Below are positions 8,792-17,675 of a stretch of 64,000 nucleotides of DNA, piece by piece. Position 1 is the stretch's first letter, and every line of letters begins with the position of its first letter. A program made the translations under genes and the position numbers. Location of the stretch: the NCBI RefSeq assembly GCF_014199395.1, contig NZ_JACIJM010000009.1:1-64000 (forward strand). The letters run 5' to 3'. Source of the stretch: Yoonia ponticola (GTDB lineage: Bacteria > Pseudomonadota > Alphaproteobacteria > Rhodobacterales > Rhodobacteraceae). Below the pieces are notes generated by a model that did no database searches, was not told the DNA's origin, and saw nothing but the letters and a program-made list of their open reading frames with translations.

Positions 8792-9691
8792 TCACTTCCG
8801 GCGGTATTTGAATATATCAGAAAGCTCTCGCGTTGCTTCAACGATGAATTCGCTCGTTTGTTGGATGCGTGCAAGGTGGCGGTTTTCTTCGAGATAGGTC
8901 ATCCAATAGGTGCGCTGAAATTCTATTTTGTCCGCCAGCACAGGTTCGAGATCCGTGTCGCGCGCCATGTAGTAGGGCAAAACGCCCAGCCCGATATTGC
9001 CCATCACCGCATCAAATTGCGCTTTCACGGTGGAGCCACGGTAGACGACTTGGAGATCGGGCAGCAGAATGGTGTTGAAGTCCAGCGTATCTGTGTAAAG
9101 CAATTCTTCGACGTAACCGATGAAGGGATATGCGTGTAGATCGGCGCGTTGCTTTGGACGCTCGCGCCCTTCAAAGAACTTTGGTCCAGCATAAATGCGC
9201 AGATCGTAATCAATCAACTTGCGCATAACCAATGCGCCGCGCTCGGGTCGGTCCAGTGAAATGGCGATGTCCACATCACGACGCCATAGCTTGTGCGCGA
9301 TGGGCATGGGGACCAGATCGATTTCCAGCGTTGGGTTGCTCGCAATCAGTCTTGGCAAAATATGCGACAGTACTTCATTGCCGAAACCGTCGGGTGCGCC
9401 CACGCGCACCTTTTGCTTGCCGACCCCGTTTATGCGCCCTGCAAGGTCGGAAATCGCACTCGCCGAGCCTTCCATTTGTTCGGCGAAAGGCAGAATGCGT
9501 TGACCGAATTCGCTCAGCACCATGCCATCTTTTGTCTGTTCGAATAAAGCCAAACCCAGCTGATCTTGCAGCGCTTTGAGCCGCCGCGCGATTGTCGTAT
9601 GCGAATACTTGAGCCGTTTGGCCGCCTGACTTTGACGGCCTGTGCGTTGAATTTCAAGAAAGACACGCAGGTCGTCCCAGTTAAAACTCAT
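8792..9691 (-). CDS. LysR family transcriptional regulator (TRAP-linked)
   Basis: 299 residues. The N-terminal HTH (about 1-60) opens MSFNWDDLRVFLEIQRTGRQ and contains YSHTTIARRLKAL; a LysR substrate-binding domain occupies about 90-290. It is the last gene after dctP, dctQ and dctM on the minus strand, 21 bases behind dctM, so it is probably co-transcribed with the transporter. I infer that it controls the TRAP/GMC divergon. Its N-terminus resembles the roseobacter LysR subgroup that begins with an F-N/D-W-D/N-D-L pattern. Confidence 0.85.
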   Translation of the reverse strand: MSFNWDDLRVFLEIQRTGRQSQAAKRLKYSHTTIARRLKALQDQLGLALFEQTKDGMVLSEFGQRILPFAEQMEGSASAISDLAGRINGVGKQKVRVGAPDGFGNEVLSHILPRLIASNPTLEIDLVPMPIAHKLWRRDVDIAISLDRPERGALVMRKLIDYDLRIYAGPKFFEGRERPKQRADLHAYPFIGYVEELLYTDTLDFNTILLPDLQVVYRGSTVKAQFDAVMGNIGLGVLPYYMARDTDLEPVLADKIEFQRTYWMTYLEENRHLARIQQTSEFIVEATRELSDIFKYRRK

Positions 9692-9712
9692 GCGGCGTCT
9701 CCTTGTTCGGGA

Positions 9713-11083
9713 TCAATCGTACACGAGTTCAGGCAGCCACGTCACGAGTTCCGGCACCAATATAAGTGCAGTCACAACAGCCAACTGGATGATCACAAAC
9801 GGAATGATGCCTTTGTAGATATCAATTGTGGTGACTTCGGCAGGCGACGCACCCTTGAGGTAGAATAGCGAGAACCCAACAGGCGGCGTAATGAACGATG
9901 TTTGTAGCGCAACCGAGAACAGCACGACGAACCAAACCGCATCAAAACCGAGGTCATTTACAACCACAGGTCCGACGAGCGGCAAGAAGATCAACGTAAT
10001 TTCGAGCCAGTCCAAAAAGAACCCTGCGATAAAGGCAAAGAACAAGACGGTGATCACGACGCCCATGTTGCCAAACGGGATGGCGTGAAGTCCTGCCGCG
10101 ATCATTTCGTCGCCGCCCAAGGACCGCATTACCAAAGCAAAGGCTGTTGCACCGATGAAAATACCGAAGATGAACGACGTTGTCAGTGTGGTTCTGCGGG
10201 CAACCTCGTAGAGCACTTTAAAGCTCAGGCGCTTGTTGCCCAATGCGAGCAGCGTCGCACCCAATGCGCCGATGCCTGCAGCTTCGGTAGGGGTGGCGAT
10301 CCCCATAAAGATACTGCCCAAAACGGCAAGGATCAGGGCCATCGGCGGAATGACCGCCGCGAATGTACGCAACAGACGCGCTGCCGTCAGCGGGTCAGGG
10401 TTTTTCAGACGCGGGGCCATCTCTGGCTTCACGGTAACCGCCGCGATAACGTAGATCAGGTAGCACGCACCCAGCAATAAGCCCGGGATCATAGCACCCA
10501 TGAACAATTCGCCGACGGACATCGCAAGCTGATCCGCCATAATGATCAGCATGATAGACGGCGGGATCAAAATACCAAGCGTCCCGGCAGAGGCGATAAC
10601 GCCAGCGGCAAGCCGTTTATCATAGCCGTTCTCAAGCATGACAGGCATCGCAATCGTGGTCAGCAAGACAACAGACGCGCCAACAATCCCTGTCGAGGCC
10701 GCCAATAGAATACCGATCAGAATAACTGCAATCGCCAAACCGCCACGATAGCGACCTAGTGTCGCTGCGAATTCTGACATCAGCTTTTGGGCGAGACCGG
10801 ATTGGTCCAGCATTAGCCCCATAAAGATGAACATCGGTAGTGCGACGAGCACCCCGTTCTCCATTAGAGACCAAATGCGCTGCACGATCACGGAATAATC
10901 ACGCCATGAATCTAGGAAATAGGTGTCCACTTCAAAGCGGCTGTAAAGCTGTAGCGCCACAATGGTCGCAACCAAAGACACCCCAGCAAGCGACCAGACC
11001 ACAGGCACACCCAAAAACAGCAGGCCCATAAAACTCAATAGCATTCCGATCACGATCAACTCGTTTGCCGCAAAACCTAACAT
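9713..11083 (-). CDS. dctM: TRAP transporter large permease (DctM)
   Basis: 456 residues, about twelve membrane helices, of the DctM family. The family-like segments include LLFLGVPVVWSLAG near the start, GGLAIAVILIGILLAASTGIVGASVV in the middle and a C-terminal FITPPVGFSLFYLKG. In TRAP systems this subunit carries the substrate with Na+ coupling across the inner membrane. It lies 34 bases after dctQ, in the same operon. Confidence 0.9.
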   Translation of the reverse strand: MLGFAANELIVIGMLLSFMGLLFLGVPVVWSLAGVSLVATIVALQLYSRFEVDTYFLDSWRDYSVIVQRIWSLMENGVLVALPMFIFMGLMLDQSGLAQKLMSEFAATLGRYRGGLAIAVILIGILLAASTGIVGASVVLLTTIAMPVMLENGYDKRLAAGVIASAGTLGILIPPSIMLIIMADQLAMSVGELFMGAMIPGLLLGACYLIYVIAAVTVKPEMAPRLKNPDPLTAARLLRTFAAVIPPMALILAVLGSIFMGIATPTEAAGIGALGATLLALGNKRLSFKVLYEVARRTTLTTSFIFGIFIGATAFALVMRSLGGDEMIAAGLHAIPFGNMGVVITVLFFAFIAGFFLDWLEITLIFLPLVGPVVVNDLGFDAVWFVVLFSVALQTSFITPPVGFSLFYLKGASPAEVTTIDIYKGIIPFVIIQLAVVTALILVPELVTWLPELVYD

Positions 11084-11117
11084 CGGTTCTTCCTTTTTGA
11101 CGTAATTTGAATGTGGA

Positions 11118-11672
11118 TTAGGATTTGCGGATCACTGCTACCATGCGCAGCGCACGTGCAAAGGCCGCGAGTATCAGCAGGCCCATCGCAAGCGGAATAA
11201 CCGACTTGAGGATCCATCGGTAGGGGAGGCCACCGGGCGAGCGTGATGTCTCACTCAGCTTATGCGAAAATTCCACGAATGGAATTGCGGCAGTGCCGAC
11301 GACATAAGCGAACGGAATAACCAGTGCCACCATCGCGATCAGATCGATCCACGCACGACGCCGTGCTGGCCAGTGTTCGGCCAGTACGTCAACGCGGACG
11401 TGTTGGTCATGCACAAGGCAATAGGCCACGCCGACCATGAAAGCGTAGGACGAGAGGTGCCATTGCAACTCTTCCATCGCGACGATGCTGTTTGAAAAGA
11501 CATATCGTAAAATCACGTTCGTGATGACGATCAGAGTGAGCAAAATCCAACTCACATGTGCGGTCACGGCGACAGTGTTAATGATGCCTTCCGTTATGCG
11601 CACGAGAAAAGGGGCAATAAAACCTTGCGGGTCGTTGTTGTTCGGTAGTGTTGTCTCGACCAGCTTTGGCAT
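11118..11672 (-). CDS. dctQ: TRAP transporter small permease (DctQ)
   Basis: 184 residues with four predicted membrane helices (about 35-55, 70-90, 110-135 and 155-178) and the DctQ-type segment EELQWHLSSYAFMVGVAYCL. It forms the membrane complex with DctM and is essential for TRAP transport in characterised systems. It sits between dctP (36 bases upstream) and dctM. Confidence 0.88.
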   Translation of the reverse strand: MPKLVETTLPNNNDPQGFIAPFLVRITEGIINTVAVTAHVSWILLTLIVITNVILRYVFSNSIVAMEELQWHLSSYAFMVGVAYCLVHDQHVRVDVLAEHWPARRRAWIDLIAMVALVIPFAYVVGTAAIPFVEFSHKLSETSRSPGGLPYRWILKSVIPLAMGLLILAAFARALRMVAVIRKS

Positions 11673-11708
11673 ATTGCCCCCCTTTATTTATTTGATACCA
11701 GACCCGAC

Positions 11709-12800
11709 TTACTCAGCCGGTGCGTTTTCCCATTTCCAGTCACGCGGCAGGTAAGCCACGGAACTCCAGACGGCGTTCTCTTCTTGGAAGGCCATCATGG
11801 ATGAGTACACTTTATCAAACATTTCGTCTGCTTCTGATTCACGGTCCATGACCACTGCGGTCGCGTCACGGAATTTCTGCAAGACTTCGTCAGGCAACTG
11901 ACGTGCTTCAACGCCATGTTCAGTTTCAAACTTTTGCAAAACCGCACCTTGCAGCGCTTCTGCACGTGCCATCGCGTATGTTACGCCAGCCATACAAGAG
12001 TTCTCGATCAGCGCTTGTGTCGTGGTGTTCAGGTCACGCCAAACGTCGCCGTTCACATAGAGATACTGTGACGTTGACGGCTGGTGCCACCCTGGAAGGT
12101 GGTAGTATTTTGCAACCTGATAGAAGCCAAGCTGCTCGTCCACGGTCGGAAGCGAGAACTCGGTCGCGTCAAGAACGCCTGTTTCTAGGGCTTGGTACAA
12201 TTCGCCACCCGGCAGAACCGTCACGGACATGCCGACTTCTTTCATGATCTCGCCACCAAGACCCGCTGCGCGGAACTTGAGACCTTCAAGCTGATCAACG
12301 CTTTCAATCGGGAATTTGAACCAACCAGCCGCTTCAGGACTAATCACACCGCAAAGGATCGGGTGTACGTTGTATGGTTCGAACAGTTCTTCAAGCAATT
12401 CGTTGCCGCCAGCTTGATACATCCACGCCGTAAATTGCGCAGGCTCAAGACCGAAAGGCGTCGCACCAAACAAGGCAGACGCAGGAACTTGACCGCGCTC
12501 GTAGCCCATCCAGCTATAGCCGGCATCGATTTGACCAGTTGCAACGCTTTCGAAAACGGCAAGAGCAGGGATCATTTGGTTCGGTTCAAACACCTGAAAT
12601 GTGATTTTGCCACCAGAAGCGGCACTGACGCGCTCGGCAACCCAAGGCAGCGCATCGCCCAAGGCGGTCAGGTTTGATGAAAAGCTGATTGGAACAGCCC
12701 ATCGAACGTCTTGAACTTCCTGCGCTGTGGCAGGGGCCGCGGCCGCGACAAGCGTTAGGCCGGCCATAGCAGCGCTAAGACCTTTAACTTTGTTTAACAT
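11709..12800 (-). CDS. dctP: TRAP transporter substrate-binding protein (DctP)
   Basis: 363 residues from the start chosen at base 12800, which follows a GGGAGGAAG ribosome binding site by a few bases; the open frame runs 17 codons further upstream but without signal-peptide character. The signal peptide ends near PATAQE. The mature protein has the DctP fold with the segment LKFRAAGLGGEIM, where the family's Arg normally binds the substrate carboxylate, and GVLDATEFSLP. It delivers an organic acid to DctQM. The neighbouring GMC oxidoreductase suggests that the imported compound, or a derivative of it, is oxidised as an alcohol. Substrate unknown. Confidence 0.9.
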   Translation of the reverse strand: MLNKVKGLSAAMAGLTLVAAAAPATAQEVQDVRWAVPISFSSNLTALGDALPWVAERVSAASGGKITFQVFEPNQMIPALAVFESVATGQIDAGYSWMGYERGQVPASALFGATPFGLEPAQFTAWMYQAGGNELLEELFEPYNVHPILCGVISPEAAGWFKFPIESVDQLEGLKFRAAGLGGEIMKEVGMSVTVLPGGELYQALETGVLDATEFSLPTVDEQLGFYQVAKYYHLPGWHQPSTSQYLYVNGDVWRDLNTTTQALIENSCMAGVTYAMARAEALQGAVLQKFETEHGVEARQLPDEVLQKFRDATAVVMDRESEADEMFDKVYSSMMAFQEENAVWSSVAYLPRDWKWENAPAE

Positions 12801-13026
12801 ACGTCTTCCTCCCAGAAGTGTTTTTTGTCCAGCGGCGACGCGGTCAAGCATCCGGCTGGAAACCTCAGCTTAAAACGACAATGCAGAAAACGCCTATGAA
12901 CCAATTTAGACCTTACCTGTGCAAATACGTTCATTGCTACGCGGTTAGGCGTGCTGTTTCAATGGCCATTCTGTGCTGTAGCGCCGTTCTGGGCGCACGT
13001 CACATCTGAAATATGGAGAACATACC

Positions 13027-14631
13027 ATGCAGGACTACGGCGATTTTGACTATGTGATTGTAGGCGCAGGTTCAGCAGGATGTGTTCTCGCCAATAGATT
13101 AAGCGAAGACCCTAACACACGGGTTTTATTGCTCGAATCCGGCGGAAGCGACAATTACCACTGGATCCATATCCCCGTCGGTTACCTTTATTGCATCGGA
13201 AATCCGCGCACAGATTGGGGCTATTCTACTGCCGCTTGTGCAGGCTTGGGCGGGCGGTCTCTTTTGTATCCGCGCGGTCGCGTTGTAGGGGGCTGTTCTT
13301 CGATTAACGGGATGCTTTATTTGCGGGGGCAGTCGAACGATTATGATGGCTGGCGTCAGTTGGGAAACATCGGCTGGGCGTGGGACGACGTTTTACCGTA
13401 TTTTAAGAAATCCGAAGACTATTATGCTGGCGAAGACGACGAACATGGCGAAGGCGGTGAATGGCGCGTCGAAGAGCAACGCCTGAATTGGGAAATTTTG
13501 GATGCATGGAAAGCGGCAGCAATAGAGGCAGGTATTCCAGAGACACCCGATTTTAACCGGGGCGATAACTTTGGGGTTGGTTACTTTAAAGTAAATCAAC
13601 GAAACGGATGGCGTTGGAGTTCTGCTAAGGGGTTCCTGCGACCCGCAAAATCACGGCCAAATCTTGAGGTGATGACCCACGCACAGGCTCAAAAGGTTTT
13701 GTTCGCGGGGAAGCGTGCGACAGGCGTTCAGTTTCTGCGCAAGGGGGCTTTATCAAAAGTCAGCGCACGCCGCGAGGTGATCCTGTCGTCTGGTGCCGTC
13801 GGCACGCCGCAATTGCTTCAACTGTCAGGCGTAGGCCCGGGCGGATTGCTACAGAAACACGGCATCGATGTGGTACACGAGGCGCCAGAGGTCGGCGGCA
13901 ATCTGCAAGACCACCTGCAAATTCGCTGCGCTTACAAAGTGTCGGGCGTGAAAACCTTGAATGTGATGAGTTCAACACTTTGGGGCAAAGCAAAAATTGG
14001 ACTCGAATACGCGCTGAAACGTACAGGGCCGATGTCGATGGCCCCTAGCCAGCTTGGTGCATTCGCGTATTCCGACGAGCGTCTAGCGTCTCCCGATCTG
14101 GAATATCACGTGCAACCCGTCACACTCGAAGCATTCGGCCAAGCGCCACATGACTTCCCCGCGATCACCGCTAGCGTTTGCCACCTGCGTCCGGAAAGTC
14201 GCGGCCATGTGCATATCACCTCGCCCGACGCTGCATCGCATCCCGAAATTCAACCCAATTACCTTGCCACAGAAGGCGACCGCATCGTCGCGGCCAACGC
14301 CATCCGCAAAACCCGCGAAATCATGGGCCAATCCGCGCTTGCACGTTACATGCCGGAAGAATTCAAACCCGGACCGCGTTATCAAACTGAAGAAGAATTG
14401 GTTGAGGGCGCGAGCCAGATCGCATCGACGATCTTTCATCCAGTCGGTACAGCACGCATGGGGATCGACGAGAACGCCGTGGTCGACCCGCAGTTACGCG
14501 TCAACGGTGTGACGAACTTGCGGGTTGTGGATGCATCAATCATGCCTAACATCACGTCTGGAAATACAAATTCTCCGACAGTTATGATCGCAGAACGGGC
14601 GAGCGATTTTATACTTGGACGCAACCTTTAG
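13027..14631 (+). CDS. GMC family oxidoreductase (choline dehydrogenase-like)
   Basis: 534 residues. The N-terminal FAD-binding motif VGAGSAGCVLANRLSE (about 12-27) is preceded by DYVIV. The GMC signature RGRVVGGCSSINGM lies near 85-98. The C-terminal catalytic block has FHPVGTARMG and a final NTNSPTVMIAERASD. GMC enzymes oxidise alcohols with FAD; BetA-like members act on choline, but the same architecture covers many alcohols. It is divergent from the dctP-dctQ-dctM-lysR operon (226 bases between starts) and so probably oxidises the TRAP substrate. A GGAG-type ribosome binding site precedes the ATG. Confidence 0.88.
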   Translation: MQDYGDFDYVIVGAGSAGCVLANRLSEDPNTRVLLLESGGSDNYHWIHIPVGYLYCIGNPRTDWGYSTAACAGLGGRSLLYPRGRVVGGCSSINGMLYLRGQSNDYDGWRQLGNIGWAWDDVLPYFKKSEDYYAGEDDEHGEGGEWRVEEQRLNWEILDAWKAAAIEAGIPETPDFNRGDNFGVGYFKVNQRNGWRWSSAKGFLRPAKSRPNLEVMTHAQAQKVLFAGKRATGVQFLRKGALSKVSARREVILSSGAVGTPQLLQLSGVGPGGLLQKHGIDVVHEAPEVGGNLQDHLQIRCAYKVSGVKTLNVMSSTLWGKAKIGLEYALKRTGPMSMAPSQLGAFAYSDERLASPDLEYHVQPVTLEAFGQAPHDFPAITASVCHLRPESRGHVHITSPDAASHPEIQPNYLATEGDRIVAANAIRKTREIMGQSALARYMPEEFKPGPRYQTEEELVEGASQIASTIFHPVGTARMGIDENAVVDPQLRVNGVTNLRVVDASIMPNITSGNTNSPTVMIAERASDFILGRNL

Positions 14632-14678
14632 GGCCGGGCGGGCACTGTCCCGTCGCTGGTGACGCCCAGCACAACCTG

Positions 14679-16904
14679 TTAGTTCATCTGCACCTTCGAG
14701 CCTTTTACGGTAATTTTCGACGCTGCTTTTACGTTTATTTTTCCGCTGGCTTTGATGTCGATGTCTTTTCCGTTGATTTGGAATGTGCCGTCTTTTTTCA
14801 GAACCATGGTGCTTTTGCCGACGGTGATGGTTAGTTCGTCGCCGACGTCGATGTTCAGCTTTTTACCGACCGAAATGCTCATGTCTTCGGCGACATCGAT
14901 GTCCATCGTCTTGCCTGACGTGACCGCAATGGTTTCGCCTGATGTCACGGCGATAGATTTACCAGAGGTCACATCAATGCTCTCGCCGGATGCGACGGCG
15001 ATGGACTTGCCCGATTCCGTGTCGATGGATTCACCGGATTTGATAGCGATGGATTTCCCGACCTGCACCGATTGCGAAACGCCGATTGTCGCCGAGGACG
15101 AAATGCCGATGGTCTTGGTTTTGGTCAGGTCAATGGTTTCAACGTAATGGCCTTCGCCAGGGATCGCCGCGCCCATCAAACCGAGACCCGCCGCAACGCT
15201 ACCAACGCCGCCTGCCATGCCTGCGGCCGCCGCGCTGACGACTTTCCCGATGGCCGATGGTCCTACAGTTAGGTTCATATTGCCGCCGATGGCTTCAACG
15301 TGGTTGTTGTTCACTTCGATGGATTTGTTCTGGCCGACAGATTGCACCCAGTTGTTATCGATCCGTTCAGAATGACAGTTAAGCGTCTTTTCGTTGCGGT
15401 CTTTTTGGGCGTGAACAAAGATTTCTTCTTTGGATTTCTCGTCCTCGAACCGCAACTCGTTAAAGCCTGTGCCTTGATGCGTGTTCGTCTTGAACGTGGA
15501 CCGCGTTTTGTTAGCGGGTAGCGGGTAAGGAACGTCGTTTTTCCCGTTATAAACACAGCCCGTCACAAGCGGCAGATCGGGGTTTCCCTCAAGAAATTCG
15601 ACCACAACCTCCATCCCAATGCGCGGGATCACCATGCCGCCCCAGCCTTTGCCAGCCCAGTTTTGCGACACGCGGCAGCGCATGGAATAGGCTTGCGCAA
15701 GGTCCCAGTGGAAATGCACCAAAATGCGTCCGTATTCGTCGCAATCAATCTCGCCTTCGCCGACGACAGTCGCGGTCTGCGGGCCTTGCACCGTGGGGAT
15801 ATGCGTCTTGCGTTCGGGCGCGAGCGGGGCGGCAGTGGGCAGCATCACATATGTGCCTTCATAAGTCGCCGTGCCGCTGCCATTGCCGCTGGCGTAGGTA
15901 TTGCTGGAATAGGTGTGCCGTGCGGTCAGGCAAAGACACGGATCATCAACGCCTTTGATTGGATCACCGGTGATTTTCACGATCAGTCCGGCACGCATAG
16001 AGGTCGCGTCGCCAGTCACAAAATGCCGATCATCTTGGCCGCGTTCTTGTGCTGTGCGCAGCTTTGCAAGCTTCTTGCCTTCAGATTGGTCAAGATAGTT
16101 ACCAGGGAAATCAAAGCTTTCGATGATACCTTCATCAAAAGCCGCGTCACCCGTGTGGTCGGCCTCCATCATCGCAAGCGGGGTTTTGAAATTGTAATCG
16201 GTCAGGCGGATCGCACCTGTCGTGATGCGACGGGCGGGCGAAACGTTCCAAAAGTGTTCTTCGTCGGCGCGGTGCATCTCGGGCACTTGCACAAATTTGC
16301 GGCTGTCGCCCGCGATCGGGGCGTGTTCGGTCATATCGTCTGTCAGAACCAATGTGTGTCCCGCATCGGTGTGCGCAAAGTGGTAGCTGATCCCAAAGCG
16401 TTCCATCAGGCGGGTCGCAAAGGCCAGATCGCTTTCGCGGTATTGGACGGTGTATTCTAGCGGCGCGTAGCTTTTGGTTAACTTCTTTTTTACGGCAGGT
16501 TCGCCAAGGTGGCTGTAGGGCGACAGCAATTCGTCCAAGATTTCCACAACAGACTTTTCAGCAAAAATCCGTTGGTTGCGGCGCAGTCCAGCAAGCCAGA
16601 ACCATGGCCGCAATGTCAGGTCATACCGCCACCCGTTTTCATCAACGCCGTTGAATTTGGTAGCAGTCACAAAGCCATGAAACACCTGATCGGGGTTCTC
16701 GAAAGTCTTTAGTGAAACGCTGGCTGGCGTGCCGACCAATGCGTTGAAATCAATGTCTGCTTTAACTGATAAGGCCTCGACGTTGAAGTTAAACAAGGTG
16801 TTCACATGTTCATCACCATTGAAACGCAACAGGACCAACTCGTCCGCACCTAGCGCCGTTGTGAGCATGCCCATTCGTCCATCTTGAAGAAAATCCGATG
16901 CCAT
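14679..16904 (-). CDS. vgrG: Type VI secretion spike protein VgrG (TssI)
   Basis: 741 residues. The N-terminal gp27-like part starts with LVLLRFNGDEHVN, and contains the VgrG hallmark RESDLAFATRLMERFGISYHF (written in part: YRESDLAF). The gp5-like OB region includes RILVHFHWD and WAGKGWGGMVIPRIGMEVVVEFLEGNPDLP. A stretch of beta-helix-type octads (about residues 615-675) follows, repeating a S-G-K/E-S-I-A/D-V-x unit, then a beta-rich tail. It forms the trimeric spike that a PAAR protein caps. No extra toxic C-terminal domain is visible. It is convergent with the GMC gene and lies 189 bases downstream of the GcvH-like gene on the same strand. Confidence 0.95.
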   Translation of the reverse strand: MASDFLQDGRMGMLTTALGADELVLLRFNGDEHVNTLFNFNVEALSVKADIDFNALVGTPASVSLKTFENPDQVFHGFVTATKFNGVDENGWRYDLTLRPWFWLAGLRRNQRIFAEKSVVEILDELLSPYSHLGEPAVKKKLTKSYAPLEYTVQYRESDLAFATRLMERFGISYHFAHTDAGHTLVLTDDMTEHAPIAGDSRKFVQVPEMHRADEEHFWNVSPARRITTGAIRLTDYNFKTPLAMMEADHTGDAAFDEGIIESFDFPGNYLDQSEGKKLAKLRTAQERGQDDRHFVTGDATSMRAGLIVKITGDPIKGVDDPCLCLTARHTYSSNTYASGNGSGTATYEGTYVMLPTAAPLAPERKTHIPTVQGPQTATVVGEGEIDCDEYGRILVHFHWDLAQAYSMRCRVSQNWAGKGWGGMVIPRIGMEVVVEFLEGNPDLPLVTGCVYNGKNDVPYPLPANKTRSTFKTNTHQGTGFNELRFEDEKSKEEIFVHAQKDRNEKTLNCHSERIDNNWVQSVGQNKSIEVNNNHVEAIGGNMNLTVGPSAIGKVVSAAAAGMAGGVGSVAAGLGLMGAAIPGEGHYVETIDLTKTKTIGISSSATIGVSQSVQVGKSIAIKSGESIDTESGKSIAVASGESIDVTSGKSIAVTSGETIAVTSGKTMDIDVAEDMSISVGKKLNIDVGDELTITVGKSTMVLKKDGTFQINGKDIDIKASGKINVKAASKITVKGSKVQMN

Positions 16905-17093
16905 TTCAATGTCCTAACATGCTCAAAACGATATTTGCGTACGATACTGGGCGCTCCACATCCGTAATTTATGCGTGACCTAAGGGCAGCTTCACATGGA
17001 ATCACTTTCGGAAACAAGTATGGGAACCGCTACCTTTGCTTTGCAACAGCCAGTTGGTGGTGCGAAATAATCGTTCACCTGCACCGTGCAGGG

Positions 17094-17453
17094 TCATCCG
17101 GTAAAAGCAGTGTATCCTGCGTCGTCCATCATGTGGTCGATCTCTGTCGGGTTTGCGACGCTCATCTTAAACAACCAGCCGTTGCCCATCGGGTCGTCAT
17201 TTGCGAGGCTCGGATTGCCTGCCAAGGCAGTGTTAATTGCCACCACATCGCCTGAGATCGGCGCCGAAATATCGGATACCGCCTTGCTACTTTCGACAAC
17301 CGCGACCTCATCACCTAGCGCAATCGTATCGCCCGTTCGCGGCAGTTCAACAAACACCAACGTGCCTAGCTGCGCTACGGCGAAGGGCGTGATCCCAATC
17401 ACGACAAATCCGTTTTCCGCGCGAAGCCAGTGATGTTCCTTCGTGTATCTCAT
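17094..17453 (-). CDS. gcvH: Glycine cleavage system H-like lipoyl protein
   Basis: 119 residues from the ATG at base 17453 (the frame continues 19 codons upstream but the family starts at M-R-Y-T-K-E-H-H-W). The lipoyl motif VVESSKAVSDISAPISG contains the Lys57 that is lipoylated in GcvH. The remainder, with GDEVAVVES and NGWLFKM, matches the family at full length. GcvH normally carries the aminomethyl group between GcvP, GcvT and lipoamide dehydrogenase, but no gcvT or gcvP is here. It lies between vgrG and the DUF2169 gene, in the vgrG direction, and may share its transcript. Confidence 0.85.
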   Translation of the reverse strand: MRYTKEHHWLRAENGFVVIGITPFAVAQLGTLVFVELPRTGDTIALGDEVAVVESSKAVSDISAPISGDVVAINTALAGNPSLANDDPMGNGWLFKMSVANPTEIDHMMDDAGYTAFTG

Positions 17454-17675
17454 AGCGCGTTTTCCTTTGATCGTTGGCGTCAGGCTGCATCGACATCGCC
17501 GCCCGATCAAGCAATTTCCGATGCTTAGATGTCGCTACGGGTATTCCAGACTTGACCCTAGGGTACTTCCACGCCCAAGCTGCGTGAATATTGCGATTGT
17601 CACAAAAACCTTTCCTAAATCCATTATGGCTGGAACGGTTAATTCGATTTTAAGCTACTTTCACGCGAGGCGCAG
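17454..17675. promoter_or_regulatory. Divergent promoter region of the T6SS island
   Basis: 222 bases separate the gcvH-like gene (minus) from the DUF2169 gene (plus). Both halves of the island must be expressed from here unless vgrG has its own promoter in 16905-17093. I see no clear repeat operator. The region is locally AT-richer toward 17580-17660. Confidence 0.4.

Noticed and set aside
14632..14678. Terminator between the convergent GMC and vgrG genes
   Set aside because: GC-rich but without a convincing stem or T run in 47 bases.
14880..15060. Possible CRISPR array from 24-bp periodic sequence
   Set aside because: The periodicity encodes the VgrG octad repeat in frame; there are no constant repeats separated by unique spacers.
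15663..16460. 265-codon plus-strand frame opposite vgrG
   Set aside because: Antisense of vgrG, with no recognisable domain.
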